64,000 nucleotides of DNA from Corydoras sp. C115. Lineage: Eukaryota; Chordata; Actinopteri; Siluriformes; Callichthyidae. Of this stretch, positions 22,798 through 36,800 are shown in pieces. The position numbers and the translations under genes are program-made. The notes under the pieces are model-generated. The model searched no databases. It worked only from the letters and a program-made list of their open reading frames with translations, and was not told the DNA's origin. How positions within the stretch are numbered: position 1 is the stretch's first letter; the number at the start of each line of letters is the position of its first letter. The DNA lies in contig JAFMOC010000032.1 of NCBI GenBank assembly GCA_019802505.1, positions 1,866,001-1,930,000 of the forward strand, read 5' to 3'.

Positions 22798-24615
22798 CAC
22801 AATTGGTCCCACAATGGGGGAAATTCACATTTCTCAGCCTCAGAAGTGCCAGTAATTGGGAAAATTTTTAGAAACATCTAAAATATCTATTACAAGAAGT
22901 ACTTTAAAAAGAAAATAAATGTCATAGAAATACAGATCAGTATGTACAGAATGAAAATAAAATAAAATAGAATAAAAAAAAAACTATGTACATGGCATAT
23001 AATACAGAGGGGAGATAATATGAAGTAAACAGATTGCAGAGCAATAAACTATTGCACATATGATTAAAATTAAATTAAGTGCTAATTGCAGAAAAACAAC
23101 AGATTGTCATGTAAAAATTATATTGCACATATAACAATAGAATGTTTATTGTTATTGGTTACTGAGAGCAGTGCTGATCTACAATCTTTATTACTTTATT
23201 AATTTTTAGTGCTTTATAACACGTCATAAGCCTATACGTTATGGATGTTCATGACCACACTCACAAAGTGCTATAACATTGTTATTGGGCTTTATAATAT
23301 TATGTGACACGAATGTTGACCAAATGGATATTTTATCCATTCATTAAGTTATAAGAGATTTCAGAACCCCGCTCATGCTCGCAAGGTTAAAGCAGGAACA
23401 AGATAAATGACCCAATAAACGGCTGGTTTTGTGGTAAATGGACAGTATTTTACTATAAACTTTCTGCCAGTAATTTGCTGTAAAAATAACAAATATGTAA
23501 CAGTGAACTCGTTCCTCGGAGCGAATGGGAAACGTGGAAGAACACCTACACTGCGCCATAAAACCTAAGCAAGTGAAAGAACTTTAATAAGGGTTCTTTC
23601 TTATGCCGCTTGAGGTTATTTTAAATTGGCCACTGAATGTATATTCATTAAGTAAGGTCTCCGAGGCATTCCCTGCTTCCAACATGAAATCACATTTGTG
23701 GAGCCCGTCGGGTTATAAATATACGTTGCAAATATCACAGCAAAATTGAAGCGCCCGAGGACTGCGCAATGAGTCCTATCCAAGCTGTTTCCACCTCGTC
23801 TGCGATGCCGGCGATGCTGGCGATTCGGCTCACACGCCAATCCGTCTCTATCTGGAGATTATCACGGCCGGAGAATCTGAATGGACTCCTCGGTGACTCG
23901 GTTAAGAGAAATTAGAAGAGAACGACTGAAGGAAAGGTCGCCCTAGCTGTAAGTCCTTGGGGCTCATATCAGTCAGAGCCCCCGGAAGTCTGCTTGGGCT
24001 AGCCGGCAGCGATTAGCATGCCGCTACACTCCCTCGCTCTGTCTCTGAAGGAGAGGCTGAGGGCAGGTAGGCTTTAATAATATCACCAGGCCGGCGAGAG
24101 ATGTAGGGTTCCGGAGCCATGACAAATCCCAAGCATCAAATCAATTCCCCTCACCCACCGGCTCCTCACTGAAGTGCTTCTCTAAGGAAGCGTGAAAGGC
24201 TAATGCATGCTAAAGGTCAGATGATGAGATGGGCAGTGATATCAGGATGGTGTGCAGAAGCAGGACAGGTCTGAGGGTGTGATTTAGTACCCGTGTGCTT
24301 GTCGGAAGCATTATTCGTTTATTTTGGGCGAGGGAGGCCGTGCACCGGTTACAGCGCCCCGTGTTTATGTCAAATTTCCTCTTTGAATGCAAATTTAGCA
24401 GATTATGGGTTGTGTCGGGTATTATGGCGTTTCAAAATGCATTTTGAAACAACATATAATCTCAGGCGCCAAAGATATAAAACCCATAATGCATCATAAC
24501 CAGCCATAAAATCTATTTTATAACGGTTTATGAATGCGTGTGTAATGCATTACATCACCTTGTTATAAGTGCTCATGGCATATTGTTGTACCGCTGTATG
24601 AGTGTGATGAACATC
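22798..24615. other. unique intronic sequence, AT-rich then GC-richer
   Basis: 22880-23200 is A-rich. AT-rich dispersed element words appear at 23210-23330 and 24470-24590. 23340-24470 looks unique, with no ORF that I recognise. Confidence 0.35.
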
Positions 24616-24621
24616 TAACAT

Positions 24622-25283
24622 CTAGGGTCGCGGGGTGGTTCCCCTATGCCCATCCAGGGGAGAACGTCTCGGGCGCTGGGCAGATACACCCAGGACAGGG
24701 CGCCAATCTATCACTGGACACACACTCACACACACAAACACACTCTATATGGGGCAATTTGGAGAACTCAATTGACCTTGATCCATGTCTTTGGACTGTG
24801 GTGAGAGTGGCTTAGTGGTTAGCATGTTCTACTCTCAGCACTGGGGATTCCCGGTTCGAATCCCAATCTGGGTGGAGTTTGCATGTTTGCATGTGTCCAC
24901 ATGGGTTTCCTCCGGGTTCTCCGTTTTCCTCCCACAGTCCAAAAACATGGCTCAAAGTCATTTGAATTCTCCAAGTTGCCCCATATAGAGTGTGTTGTTT
25001 GAGTGAGTGTGTGTCCAGTGATAGATTGGCGTCCTCTCCTGGGTGTACCTGCCCAGCGCCAGAAACGTTCTCCCCAGGATGGACATGGGGAACCCCCCCC
25101 CACGCGACCCTAGTGGAGGATAAAGTGCAAGATAATGGATGGATGGATGGGAGGAAACCAGAGAACCCAGAGGAAACCCACGTAGACATGGGGAGAACAT
25201 GGAAACTCCTCCCAGATTGGGATTCGAACTTGGAATCCCTAGTTTTGAGAGGAGAACATGCTAACCACTAAGCCACCATGCCT
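24622..25283. mobile_element. forward SINE nested inside a reversed SINE
   Basis: A reversed copy runs from 24622 to about 24800 (ending TTTGGACTGTGG) and resumes at about 25151 (GGGAGGAAACCAGAGAACCC) to 25283. Between them sits a forward copy (GAGAGTGGCTTAGTGGTTAG to GATAATGGATGGATGG). The outer element is therefore older. Confidence 0.88.
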
Positions 25284-26005
25284 TCCGGATGGGTTAAATG
25301 TGGAGGACAAATTCCTCTGAATGGCAAATAACTCACTTTATCACTCATGACTTTATATTACGCTACAAGTTTCATGTTTCTGCACCAAACTATTAAAGCC
25401 CTTTAGTCGGCGGTTGTTGTGGTTCAGACAAAGCGAACTCTCGGAACAGATTGCCAGAGTTCTCTGTTGAATGTGCTGAGAGAGTGCGCCTCGGATAAGC
25501 GAGTGGCATGGGAAGGGCGAGATGAGCAAGAGTCAGCATTCGGTGCGAGATGGCGCATGGCGCCGAGTGCAGGTAGGAAGGTCCCTGTCGATCATGTTCC
25601 CGCACAAATTAGGCAACGAGGCATTCTGTTTTAGCTGGGCCATCTGCTCCTTTAATTACACAGTGCGATGCGCCTTCGCTTCAAACGCTTCAGCCACACA
25701 CTGCCACTCCTGTAATGATTTCAAATATCCAACCCTAATGAGGACGACTCCTCCGCTGCACCTCGGCGCGGGCAGCCAGTCATTGGTGAATAACAAAACG
25801 GGCTCCAATTAGGCCCCTTTCCACGCTCCCGCTGACATTTTGGGGTAATTGTGTTTCGCGATGCTGACTTAGGTCTTGAATTATTCACCGCGCCGGGTGG
25901 CTCGCTCGCACCTGAACGACTCGTTTCTGTCTCTATAGATGGAAAGAGACAAGGACAGGGCACTTCCGTCCCCAACGTCCGTGCTTACGAATGTAAACAT
26001 CCATC
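25284..26005. other. unique intronic sequence
   Basis: Repeat-free and moderately GC-rich; no recognised exon. Confidence 0.35.
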
Positions 26006-26006
26006 C

Positions 26007-26742
26007 ATCTATTATCTTCCGCTTTATCCTCTACTAGGGTCGCGGGGGGTTCCTCATGCCCATCCAGGGGAGAATGTCTAGGGCGCTGGGCAGATACACC
26101 CAGGACAGGGCGCCAATCCATCACTGGACACACTCACTCACACAGACACACTCTATATGGGGCAATTTGGAGAATTCAGTTGACCTTGGTCCATGTTTTT
26201 GGACTGTGGGTGGAAGCCCACACAGACACAGCAAGAACATGGAAACTCCACCTAGATTGGGATCCGAGCCAGGAATCCCTAGCGCTGAGAGGAGAACATG
26301 CCAACCACTAAGCCACTCACACAGCCACATATAAACACACTCTATATGGGGCAATTTGGAGAATTCAATTGAGCTTGATCCATGTTTTTGGACTGTGGGA
26401 GCAAACCGGAGAACCCGGAGGAAACCCATGGGGGGACACGGGGAGAACATGGAAACTCCACCCAGATTGGGATTGGAAGCGGGAATCCCTAGCGCTGAGA
26501 GGAGAACATGCCAACCACTAAGGCACTCACTTAATGAAACAGACAAACACACACACTCTATATGGGGCAATTTGGAGAATTCAATTGTCCTTGGTCCATG
26601 TTTTTGGACTGTGGGAACAAACCGGAGAACCCAGAGGAAACCCATGGGAGGACACTGGGAGAACATGGAAACTCCACCCAGATTGGGATTCGAAGTGGGA
26701 ATCCCTAGAGCTGAGAGGAGAACATGGTAACCACTAAGCCCC
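26007..26742 (-). mobile_element. SINE with three tandem cores
   Basis: Normal tail and core at 26007-26315, then cores restarting at about 26347 and 26565 (GGGGCAATTTGGAG anchor, spacings 188 and 218 bp). Two units share an ACCCATGGGGGGACAC-type insertion in the core, so one was copied from the other. Confidence 0.85.
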
Positions 26743-26969
26743 CAGCGAATGTAAACAAGTGTTTAAAAAAAAAAAAGTGAGCGTGAGCATTAGTGGGGTA
26801 GGGGTGGGGGTTCTAATGCAGGCTTTTTTCGTACGAGAAATAACAAATAGCAATCTAACACTTGAACGGCCTCCAGCCCTCTGTACATATTTTGCCTTTT
26901 CAAGTCAGCCATTAAATCCCCGGCCAGCCGGAGCAGGGAGTGCTGATAACTGAGAGCATGAAGAGTGGC

Positions 26970-27008
<39 letters not shown>
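26970..27008 (+). repeat. (GT)n microsatellite
   Basis: About 19 GT units, some 140 bp upstream of a ctnna2 exon acceptor. Confidence 0.95.
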
Positions 27009-27011
<3 letters not shown>

Positions 27012-27145
27012 AGGCCGTGTGAGCGTGTGATTCAGCAAAGCCGTGAGATTTACACATTCAAAGGGCAAGGTTGCACATGCGAGGCCATGATGTCCTTCAA
27101 TCAGCCTCCGTCACTGACCCTCCACCCTCTGTTTCTCTTATTCAG

Positions 27146-27238
27146 GTGGCTAACCTTGCATGTTCCATCTCCAACAATGAGGAAGGGGTGAAGCTGGTGC
27201 GCATGGCAGCAACACAGATCGACAGCCTCTGTCCACAG
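27146..27238 (+). CDS. ctnna2: ctnna2 exon, M region (about residues 431-461)
   Basis: Reads VANLACSISNNEEGVKLVRM and continues to IDSLCPQ, 31 codons, phase 0 at both ends. The acceptor is a pyrimidine tract ending TTATTCAG and the donor is CAG|GTGAGG. This is one helix segment of the middle (M2) four-helix bundle, the part of alpha-catenin that holds the molecule autoinhibited until pulled. A reverse-oriented SINE starts only about 34 bp past the donor. It is the first ctnna2 exon in the window; no earlier one is recognisable in 27 kb. Confidence 0.95.
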
Positions 27239-27825
27239 GTGAGGACACTTCAGGTTTTAACATTGTCCATTATCCATCCATCCATTATCTTCACCATTAT
27301 GCTCTAGTAGGGACCGGGACGGGGGCGGGGGAGTTCCCCATGCCCAACAAGGGGAGGACGTTTCTGGCGCTGGGCAGATACACCCAGGACAGGGTGCCAA
27401 TCTATCGCTGGGCACTCACTCACTCACACACTCACACACACACACTCTATATGGGGCAATTTGGAGAATTCAGTTGACCTTGACGCATGTTTTTGGACTG
27501 TGGGAGGAAACTGGAGAACCCGGAGGAAACCCATGCGGACACAGGGAGAACGTGGAAACTCCACCCAGATTGGGATTCGAGCTGGGAATCCCCAGCGCTG
27601 AGAGGAGAACATGCCAACCACTAAACCACCATGACGCCCTATTGTTTATTATATGAGTCTATAATTATAAGGCTCTATTGTTTGTGTGTGTGTATATCAT
27701 GTCCAACACTGGATTGGCATGTTCTCCCCATGTCCATGTGGGTCTTCTTCGGGTTCTCCGGTTTCCTTCCACAGTCCAAAGACTTGGATTCAGGTTGAAT
27801 TGGATGGTGAATTTGCCCCTATATA

Positions 27826-27875
<50 letters not shown>

Positions 27876-30800
27876 CCAGCGATACCCTGTCCTGGGTGTA
27901 TCTGCCAAACGTTCTTCTCTGGCTTGGCTAACCCTCTGCACCACTCTGCCGCCAAGCCCCGATTAATTATGGGCTTCTTATAATTTCTTCAACTCGTTTG
28001 GATTTAATTACTATATTAATATTCCCCCCATCTGCCTCCCCCCCACACACACACCACCACCACTGGCCACCTTGGACCCCATTCCTTTCCTCCATCCAGG
28101 TCTTGCAAAATATCAATGTGATATTTCGCACCCTCGCCTTTCTCGTTACCCCGCCGGCATTAAAGATGACCGCAGGATATTCCCGCTCAGGCCTCCCACC
28201 CATCGAGCACAGACAATTGCCCCTCTCGAGTGCCCGGTCAGGCTCCACTCGAGACTCTAACACGGCTCTCTCAGGGGAGTTTTTGGAGTGGGGTTCCACT
28301 CGAGCACCATGCTGTTAGTTTATTGATGGCAGAGGCAGAAGCTTAAGCAGCAGACTCATGGGAGCTCCAGCTCTGGCCTCATTGGGATTCAGCCTCATGA
28401 TCTCGGAAAGACCTGAAGTCATTTAAGTTCACACATCGCATGGCGGAAATGTTCCAGCTACTAACCTCAAACTAACAGCACAAAGAAGTCTTAGAAAGAC
28501 GTGAAATTAGACGTTTCAAGTTCAACTAATTAATTTATAGAGCGCCTTTTACAAAAGTACATCGTCACAAAGCAGCTTCACAGTGTTATAAGCCTTTAAA
28601 CCCCCAAAGAGCAAGCCGAAGCGACAGTGGCAAGACAAAACTCCCTGTTGTGTTGTTATTTTAAGGAAGAAACCTTGTGAGGACCAAGGATCATTGGGGG
28701 ATTCATCCAACTTGAGCGGCCAGGCAGCATTGACAGTGTAGGACACTAATGTACAGATTGTGGGGTGATCATGTGACCCGCACGGTGGCTTAGTGGTTGG
28801 CTCCTCTCAGTGCTAGGGATTCCCGGTTCGAATCCCAATATGGGTGGAGTTTCCATGTTCTCCCCGTGTCCGAGTGGGTTTCCTCCGGGTTCTCCGGTTT
28901 CCTCCCACAGTCCAAAAACATGGATCAAGTCAATTGAGTTCTACAAATTGCCCCATATAGAGTGTGTCTGTGTGAGTGAATGTGTGCCCAGCGATAGATT
29001 GGCGCCCTGTCCTGGGTGTATCTGCCCAGCACCCGAAACGTTCTCCCCTGGATGGGCATGTGGAACACCCCCGTGAACCATATAGAGGATAAAGCGGAAG
29101 ATAATGATGGAATATTTTTGCTGTGAGGGCGGCATGGTGGCTTAGTGGTTAGCATGTTCTCCTCTCTGCGCTGGGGATTCCAGGTTCAAATCCCAATCTG
29201 GGTGGAGTTTCCATGTTCTCCCCGTGTCCGTGTGGGTTTCCTCCCACAGTCCAAAAACATGGATCAAGTCAATTGAGTTCTCCAAATTGCCCCATATAGA
29301 GTGTGTTTGTGTGAGTGAGTGAGTGTGTGTCCAGTGATAGACCTGTCCTGGGTGTATCTGCCCAGCGCCCGAAACGTTCTCCCCTGGATGGGCATGGGGA
29401 ACCACACTGATCCATGAACCCAGCGTTTAAGTGTAGCTCACTGCAGATACATTGGACTGAGCTGTTTTTATGTTACAGTCATGTGTCAATAATTGGACCC
29501 GCAGCTTTGTGATGAATCAGATAATGCGATCGCTGTGCGAGCAGCTTGTGTAGATGTGGAGATGTAAAGCGCACGCTGGATGATGGATCTTGGGTGCAGC
29601 AATTGCACATTTCGAATTGCAATTGGCTCTCTGTAATTGGATTCATACTGAAAGAAAGATGTGCGCTGGGCGGGAATGTGTAGCTCATCAAAATCAGCGC
29701 TGCCACCGTGGTGAAATATTGTGTAATTACACCGCAAAAGTGCAGAGGGAAATGTGGTGGAGTGCTCTCACAGCCAACGCTTCTAATTTGTAGAATACCC
29801 CTGAAAATCCTCCGTCTCCGTAATGTATGATGTCGACGCACCGGGATTTTTTGCGAATTTGGTTCTCTGGGAACAGCATCCCTACAAATCACTCCGAGGC
29901 CGAGCCTATCTGCTTTTATTGCCTATATTTGAATGGCCTTTTCGGAATGGCTTTTATCCTGAGCTTTAAAATGACAGCATTATTGTCATTAAAATCTCTT
30001 TTTATATCTCGGTGACTCAGCTGCTTGTGGCCGGAGTCCAAGAACGCAAGGCTGGTCCTGCTCTCAGGTGGTAAGGGGTGGCATGTTCTCCCTGATATGA
30101 AGCATAGAGACATTGGCCAATCACGGGTGTCTACAAACCCATGTATACTAAAAGGATATAGGATTTGAGGATGTTGCATCACTCACTTAAGATGCATGAG
30201 CTATGATATGAAGATAGGACAGACGCCCTGAAGACGGTCACTAGGAAGCTATCAGGGGGTAAGGTGCCTTGCCTGAGGGCACTTCAGCTATAGCACTTGG
30301 TGGGATTGGGAATCAAACCGAATTGGCGCTGGTATTAAGGCATTAATTGCACGACTTACAAATGTAAATCCATCCATCCATTATATTCCATTTTATCCTC
30401 TACTAGGGTCACTGGGTGGGGGGGGGTCCCCATGCCCATCGCCATGCCCATGCCCATCCAGGGGAGAACGTTTTGGGCGCTGGGCAGACACTCAATCTAT
30501 CATTGGGCACACATTAACTCACACAAACACACTCTATATGGGGCAATTTGGAAAATTCTATTGACCTTGATCCATGTTTTTGGACTTTGTTTGGGGTAGG
30601 AACCCGGAGAACCCGGAGGAAACCCACACTAACACGATGAGAACATGGAAACTCCTTAGCCACTGTGCTGCCTTATATTATATTATATGATATTATATTA
30701 TATATTATTAACATACTCACTCATAGGGGGCAATTTCAAACAGCCAGATCACCTTGAATCCATTCATGGATGGATGTTGAGCTCATGGATGGATTTGTAG

Positions 30801-33800
30801 GTGTACACAGACTGAGGGTATATATTGGGTGTGGTAGCTCAGTGGTTAGAGCATTGGGCTTTCAACCAGAAGGTTGTGGGTTCACCTGAAGGTCCACTGA
30901 AGTTACCAATGTGGATCATTGAGCAAGACCCTTAACCTTAATTGCTCCAGGGGGCGCTGGTTACTGACCCCAGACCTGACGTCCTGCATACACAGGTGAT
31001 CAATGCTGCCCTGACGCTGGCCGCCCGCCCGCAGAGCAAGGTGGCTCAGGACAACATGGACGTTTTTAAAGACCAATGGGAGAAGCAGGTGCGGATCCTG
31101 ACCGAGGCGGTGGATGACATCACTTCGGTGGACGACTTTCTGTCTGTCTCAGGTAAAGTCTGTCTCACGGTATTCTTCATCAGTGGGAAAGCTGAATGTT
31201 TGTCCCCCTCGTGTCCTCTGTTAAATTTTAATGTGTCCACCTCTGCCTGGCGCTTTGCAGAGAACCACATCCTGGAGGATGTAAACAAGTGTGTGATAGC
31301 ACTCCAGGAGGGCGATGTGGACACTCTGGACCGGACAGCAGGTGCAATCAGGGGCCGTGCAGCGCGTGTGGTGCACATCATCAACGCCGAGATGGAGAAC
31401 TATGAGCCGGGCGTGTACACCGAACGCGTCCTGGAGTCCATCAAGCTGCTGTCTGAAACCGGTAAGCTGCTAACGATGATGCTGTGGGTCATTTCTGTGG
31501 CTTAGTGGTTAGCATGTTCTCCTTTCAGTGCCGGTTCGAATCCCAATCTGAGTGAAGATTTCTTGTTCTCCGTGTCCACGTGGGTTTCCTCCGGGTTCTC
31601 CGGTTTCCTCCCACAGTCCAAAAACATTGATCAAGGTCAATTGAGTTCTCCACATTGCCCCATATAGAGTGTGTCTGTGTGAGTGAGTGTGTGTCCAGTG
31701 ATAGATTGGCGTCCTGTCCTGTCCTGTCCTTGAATCCCAGTATGGGTGGAGTTTCCATGTTCGCCCCGTGTCCGCATGGGTTTCCTCCGGGTTCTCCGGT
31801 TTCCTCCCACAGTTCAAAAACATGGATCAAGGTCAATTGAGTTCTCCAAATTGCCCCATATAGAGTGTGTCTGTGTGAGTGAGTGTGTGTCCAGTGATAG
31901 ATTGGCGTCCTGTCCTTGAATCCCAGTCTTGGGTGGAGTTTCCATGTTTGCCCCGTGTCCACGTGGGTTTCCTCCGGGTTCTCCGGTTTCCTCCCACAGT
32001 CCAAAAACATTGATCAAGGTCAATTGAGTTCTCCAAATTGCCCCATATACAGTGTGTTTGTGTGAGAGTGTGTGCCCAGTGATAGATTGGCGTCCTGTCC
32101 TGTCCTCGAATCCCAGTCTGGGTGGAGTTTCCATGTTCGCCCCGTGTCCACGTGGGTTTCCTCCGGGTTCTCCGGTTTCCTCCCACAGTCCAAAAACATG
32201 GATCAAGGTCAATTGAATTCTCCAAATTGCCCCATATAGTGTGTGTCTGTGTGTGAGAGTGTGTGTCCAGTGATAGATTGGCGTCCTGTCCTGTCCTTGA
32301 ATCCCAGTCTGGGTAGAGTTTCCATGTTCTCCTCTTGTCCGCGTGGGTTTCCTCCGGGTTCTCCGGTTTCCTCCCACAGTCCAAAAACAGTCCTGCCCAG
32401 TGATAGTTGGCGTCCTGTCCTGGGTGTGTCTACCCAGTGCCCTAGACGTTCTCCCCTGGATGGGCATGGGGAACCCCCCCGTGACCCTAGTAGAGGATAA
32501 AGCAGAAGATAATGGATGGATGGATGGATTTTGGTTTGTTCCTCATGAATAATCCAGTGGAAGACCGTGAGGCGACACTTGTTGCTGGTTTCGCAGCCTC
32601 AGCGTCCACTCGTCCACTCGTTTTTCATCACTTCTCTCCTCCACCACCTGTCATCATCCATAGCCGGTGACGTCGAGCCCGGGTTCCGACTCCGACAGAC
32701 ACCACGGCAGGCTGAGACATGTCACCCTAACAGCACACAGAGAGATTTCAGTCCCGCTCTGTATCCAGCGCTTCTAAATCACACTCCATCAATGCCGGCG
32801 ATGATGGAGGAAAAACGGCTTTTATCTCGGCTGCTGGGTTGCACCACCATAAAGCCAGAAATACAAAGCTTGTTTTTTGGTCTTTGATGTAGTGCATGGT
32901 TGTGCTGTTGTTTGAAACTCACCACTGAGCACCTGACAGGAGTAATGACTGCTCGCATTGGCTTGCTGTTTACAGTTACAGTAAATCAGAGCCATTTCAG
33001 AATACGGTGGGCTGCAGGCTGTGTGAAATCCACTACGGAATACACACAGTGAGCAAAAAACATGTATGCACACACCTGCTAATTAATCATCACCGAGTTC
33101 AGGGTTTAATTCAGTCCCGTTGTGTAGAATTAAGCATCTCGCCATGAACCTGAATAGGGCATTTATTTACCTTTGCATTATTTTGATGTCCTGCATCCAT
33201 TATCTTCTGCTTTATCCTCTACTAGAGTTGCGGGGGGGGGGGGTTCCCATGCCCATCCAGGGGAGAACGTTTCGGGCGCTGGGTAGATACACCCAGGACA
33301 GGGTGCCAATCTATCACCGGTCACACAATAACTCACACACACACTCTATATGGGGCAATTTAGAGAATTCAATTGACTTGATCCATGTTTTTGGACTGTG
33401 GGAGGAAACCAGAGAACCCGGAGGAAACCCACGCGGACACAGAGAGAACAGGGATTAGACATAACACCCAGATCTTCAAACCAGTGACTTTTTTAATCCA
33501 TCCATTCATTATCTTCCGCTTTATCCTCTATTAGGGGCGCGGGGGGGGTTCCCCATGCCTATCCAGGGGGTAACGTTTCGCGCGCTGGGCAGATACACCC
33601 AGGACAGGGCGCCAATCCATTGCTGTGCACACACTCACTCACACACACACACACACACACACACACAATATGGGGCAATTTGGAGAATTCAATTGACTTG
33701 ATCCATGTTTTTGGACTGTGGGAGGAAACCGGAGAACCCGGAAGAAACCCACGCGGACATGGAGAGAACAGGGATTAGACATAACACCCAGATCTTCAAA

Positions 33801-36800
33801 CCAGTGACTTTTTTAATCCATCCATTCATTATCTTCCGCTTTATCCTCTTTTAGGGGCGCGGGGGGGGGGTTCCCCATGCCTATCCAGGGGAGAACGTTT
33901 CGGGGGCTAGGCAGATACACCCAGAACAGGGAGCCAATCTATCACTGGGCTCACTCATACTCTATAGACACTCTATATGGGACAATTTGGAGAACTCAAT
34001 TGAATTGATCCATGTTTTTGGACTGTGGGAGGAAACCGGAGAACCCAAAGGAAACCCACGCGGACACGGGGAGAACATGGAAACTCCACCCAGATTGGGA
34101 TTCGAACCCGGGAATCCCTAGCGCTGAGAGTAGAACATACTAACACACTAACACACTAAGCCACCGTGCCGCACTGTGATTGAGATATATATATATATAC
34201 CACATATACCGCAGAGGCACCATACCCCAGGTGGCGCTATTCTGACTATAGTGCAGGTGCAATGATGTTTACCTTACATTAAAATTTTGAAATTAAAAAC
34301 TAATAAAATCAATAAATAAAATAAATAAAAAAGTGTGTATAGCGATACCATCCTGAGGCTGCACCGACCATGCCACTAGGGGGGGTAACTTATCCTCTAC
34401 CTTTATCCTCTGGTACCCACACAGAGTACCACCTTAGGCATGTACTGATGTCCTTCATTGTTCATGGTTGTGTAGACGTCTGTCTAGGGTGCTTAAGGTT
34501 ACCGTCACCAAGATAGCAATACGCCAGAAATGTCCCTGAACACACCTCATAATGAGACGGCCACGCCCATCTGGATAGACATATTCACAAGGAGCGTTGC
34601 TATTTAAATGACACAGGCAGACGATGTGAAAATCGACTGTTGGCGGGGTGTAGGATGGTAATGGCAGGGTGTAAGATGCGGCCCTCGGTGCTCAGGCAGT
34701 CCCTCCACTCTGACACTGTACTGCTGAATAGTATGAAAAATGATGTTATTGGATTTATTAAGGTCTAATGAGCAGCGAGCTCAGAGCTCCACCGCTGCCT
34801 TCGGCAGAAGCAAATAAAGTCCTTTAATATTTTCGGCCCCCAAACGGCATGGGGATGTCGGCCCGATAGATCGCAGCAAATGCGCCCAAGTCGTGAAAGT
34901 GAAACGAATTGACTGGAAGTTTGGGACCCAGGCTTTGTAGTAGATTAAATTCTCAATTGATGTAACCAGGCGAAGTTGACTCATTGATCATTTTCTTGAC
35001 CACTCTATTAATCAAGCCTCCTTAAAATGTCTCGGTGTGCATCTTCGATTCGGGAAAGAGTAATAGTTTAGCAATGTATGCAATTTTCTTCTCCCCGACA
35101 GGCCGGCCCGATGTTTAGCGCGGTTCTGCAGCTGATGAGAGATTGGTGGATGGTACCAAGAGTACAGGATTTATTGCTGTTTACAGTGTGTACATGCCAC
35201 AAGCTGTAGTCCTGCTAATGATGGCACTCACTGCAGAGTTACGATCGACCCCCTGTTGAACAGGCGCTCCCCTCCAATCACGTGGCTCCATCGCATCACA
35301 TTTACATTACATTACATTTAGCTGACGCTTTTATCCAAATCCATCCATCCATTATCTTCCGCTTTATCCTCTACTTGGGTCACAGAGGGAGGGGGGGGTT
35401 CCTCATGCCCATCCAGGGGAGAACGTTTCGGGCGCTGGGCAGATACACCCAGGACAGGACGCCAATCTATCATTGGGCACACACTCACTCTCACAGATAC
35501 ACTCTCTATGGGGCAATTTGGAGCATTCAATTGACCTTGATCCATGTTTTTGGACTGTGGGAGGAAACCGGAGAACCCAGGGGAACCTCACGTGGACACG
35601 GGGAGAACATGGAACCTCCACCCAGATTGGGATTCGAAGCGGGAATCCCTAGCGCTGAGAGGAGAACATGATAACCACTAAGCCGCTTCCGCTTTATTCT
35701 CTATTAGGGTCGCGGGGGGTTCCCCATGCCCATCCAGGGGAGAACAACCAGGTGGACCAGGGTCCTTGTATTAATTTTATTCTATACGGTGCAAATGCTT
35801 TTTGAGATGAACCTCTGGGATGTCAGGGGTCACATGTGCATCTGAGGAATCATCAGCCACTGGTATGAAGGATGTGCATGAGCCTTGAAAACCATCCATC
35901 CATCCATCCATCCATCCACTTTATCCTCTATTAGGGTCGCGGGGGGGTTCCCCATGTCCATCCAAAGGGGGAACGTTTCGGGCGCTGGGCAGATACACCC
36001 AGGACAGGACGCCAATCTATCACTGGACACACACACTCACACAGACACACTCTATATGGGGCAATTTGGAGCATTCACTTGACCTAGATGTTTTTGGAGG
36101 AAATCGGGGAGGAAATCGGAGGAAACTCACATGGACTCGGGGAGAACATGGAACCTCCACCCAGATTGGGATTCGAACCACTAAGCCTCCGTGCCGCTCT
36201 GGTGTGAGCCACATGTGCAAAATTGTCCATAAAGAGACGGACTGTATTCAGTGCATCACTGGACAGGTCTTCTTCCACCAACCAGATTCCAGCTCCGAGT
36301 CCGACTTTAAGTATTCACCGCCGCCTTGGATGAGGCGGAGAAGATTAAACAAAGCAGCGGCTATCTGGCTTTGTGTCTGATGTCCTGGATTGAAGTCCCG
36401 GGTCTGATCTTGTCCAAGAAATATAAAACAGAATTCAGTGGTACACATTGATCCTTCTGGCCGACTACACAGAGCTGGCCAGTGGAACCAGGATGTGGCT
36501 TCACACAGAGAAAGAAGGCAGAGCGAGATAAAAGGGCCGAAGAAAGGAACTGTGCATATCAAAGCGCTCAGAGGCAAAGTGGTGGCTACTGCATGCAGTC
36601 GAGATATAACAAGCCTTTAAAACACTGTATAAAGAAACTCATCCAATATTCTGATTATTTATAGTTTATCCATCCATTATCTTCCCCTTTATCCTCTACC
36701 AGGTGAGCGGAAGGGGGGGGGGGGGGAGTTCCTCATGCCCATCCAGGGGAGAACGTTTCAGGCGCTGGGCAGATACACCCAGGACAGGACACCAATCTAT

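Noticed and set aside
31525..32467. Long minus-strand ORFs (161-217 codons) rich in ETGEPGGNPRGHG motifs, looking like a repetitive protein
   Set aside because: They are readings of the tandem SINE cores; the same peptide pieces appear at dozens of SINE sites throughout the window.
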